Positions 63,666 through 64,000 of a DNA stretch of 64,000 nt are shown piece by piece. The notes under the pieces are model-generated. The model had not been told where the DNA came from, made no database searches, and was given only the letters and a program-made list of their open reading frames with translations. The stretch is from NCBI RefSeq assembly GCF_042651065.1, contig NZ_JBHSCH010000009.1, forward strand, positions 24,552-88,551. Direction: 5' to 3'. This DNA comes from Pseudoroseomonas aestuarii. Lineage in GTDB: Bacteria > Pseudomonadota > Alphaproteobacteria > Acetobacterales > Acetobacteraceae. Positions within the stretch are counted from its first letter, which is position 1. Every line of letters starts with the position of its first letter. Both the position numbers and the translations under genes were made by a program.

Positions 63666-64000
63666 ATGGCCAGCAGGACTATTACCCGGCTCTTCGACAC
63701 GCGCGAGCACGCCATGGCGGCGGTGCGCGACCTCGAGGCCGCGGGCTTCTCGCATGACGATGTCGGCATCGTCGCCAACGACGCCAAGCGCGACACCACC
63801 CCGGCGGTGGACCCCTCGACGGAACACCATTCCGAGGAGCATACCAAGTCGGGTGCCGGCATCGGCGCCACGCTGGGCACGCTGGTGGGCGGCGGCGCGG
63901 GGCTGGCGGCGGGCCTTGGCGCCCTGGCCATTCCCGGCATCGGGCCGGTGGGCGCGGTGGGCGCGCTGCTGGCGGCGCTGACCGACGCCGGCGCGGGCGC
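63666..64000 (+). CDS. General stress protein-like, N-terminal part (runs off right edge)
   Basis: The frame starts MASRTITRLFDTREHAMAAV, continues RDLEAAGFSHDDVGIVAND and, after an acidic His-rich linker, enters a Gly/Ala-rich membrane-interacting segment (GATLGTLVGGGAGLAAGLGA). It resembles the YflT/GsiB-like general stress protein 17M family, whose N-terminus is such a heat-shock type RRM-like fold followed by a glycine-zipper helix. RBS AGAGGAAAC. The end is beyond the window, so length cannot be judged. Intact in what is seen. Confidence 0.72.
   Translation, partial: MASRTITRLFDTREHAMAAVRDLEAAGFSHDDVGIVANDAKRDTTPAVDPSTEHHSEEHTKSGAGIGATLGTLVGGGAGLAAGLGALAIPGIGPVGAVGALLAALTDAGAG

Overview
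The window is about 70% G+C, with dense genes, short overlaps (ATGA/GTGA junctions) and GGAGG-type ribosome sites. It looks like an alphaproteobacterium of the Acetobacteraceae, and the mix of tripartite tricarboxylate transport, DevBCA export, KatG and succinate-CoA transferase fits a Roseomonas-like genus; this genus call is inference. A complete parA-parB-iteron-repA block at about 8.1-11.8 kb means the DNA is part of a secondary replicon (plasmid or chromid), not simply chromosome. No rRNA, tRNA, transposase or CRISPR array was found.

Layout. 0-6.1 kb holds cell-surface carbohydrate genes: an incomplete GH16 glucanase running off the left edge, a GH5 glucanase, a decayed UDP-glucose dehydrogenase scrap, a UDP-glucuronate 4-epimerase, and a kdsA-kdsB-kdsD Kdo operon. 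6.1-11.8 kb holds an AI-2E family transporter and the replication/partition block, with seven copies of a 15-bp iteron and two parS-like palindromes. 11.9-17 kb is a DevBCA-type exporter followed by a GAF-PAS-GGDEF-EAL protein. 17-27 kb is metabolic: two dehydrogenases, a RutR-like repressor with an operator facing a URC-type uracil catabolism operon, a CBS protein, a DUF533-like protein and an SLC13-type transporter.

27-41 kb has a hybrid histidine kinase with its response regulator, a second AI-2E transporter of the same architecture, a short terminated transcript with an extraordinarily long Shine-Dalgarno sequence, a histidine phosphatase, an NAD(P)HX dehydratase, a hydrolase, a succinate-CoA transferase, katG and a FUSC-type protein. 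41-47.6 kb is a catabolic island (class III CoA-transferase, HMG-CoA-lyase-like enzyme, TctA-TctB-TctC, IclR regulator). 47.6-58.3 kb has a PepSY membrane protein, a DUF2946 protein, a 1191-residue hybrid kinase, a Tat-like penicillin-binding protein and a rare ligase-carrier-acyltransferase fusion. 58.3-64 kb has an orphan TctC protein, two AT-rich regulatory islands with palindromes, rfbC and rfbA for dTDP-rhamnose, a lytic transglycosylase and two stress/envelope-type genes, the last cut by the right edge.

Taken together the replicon appears to carry surface-polysaccharide functions (UDP-galacturonate, Kdo, dTDP-rhamnose, glucanases, surface acylation), c-di-GMP signalling and export on both sides of the origin, resembling the biofilm-type plasmids known from other Alphaproteobacteria, plus nutrient-scavenging cassettes (uracil, branched carboxylates).
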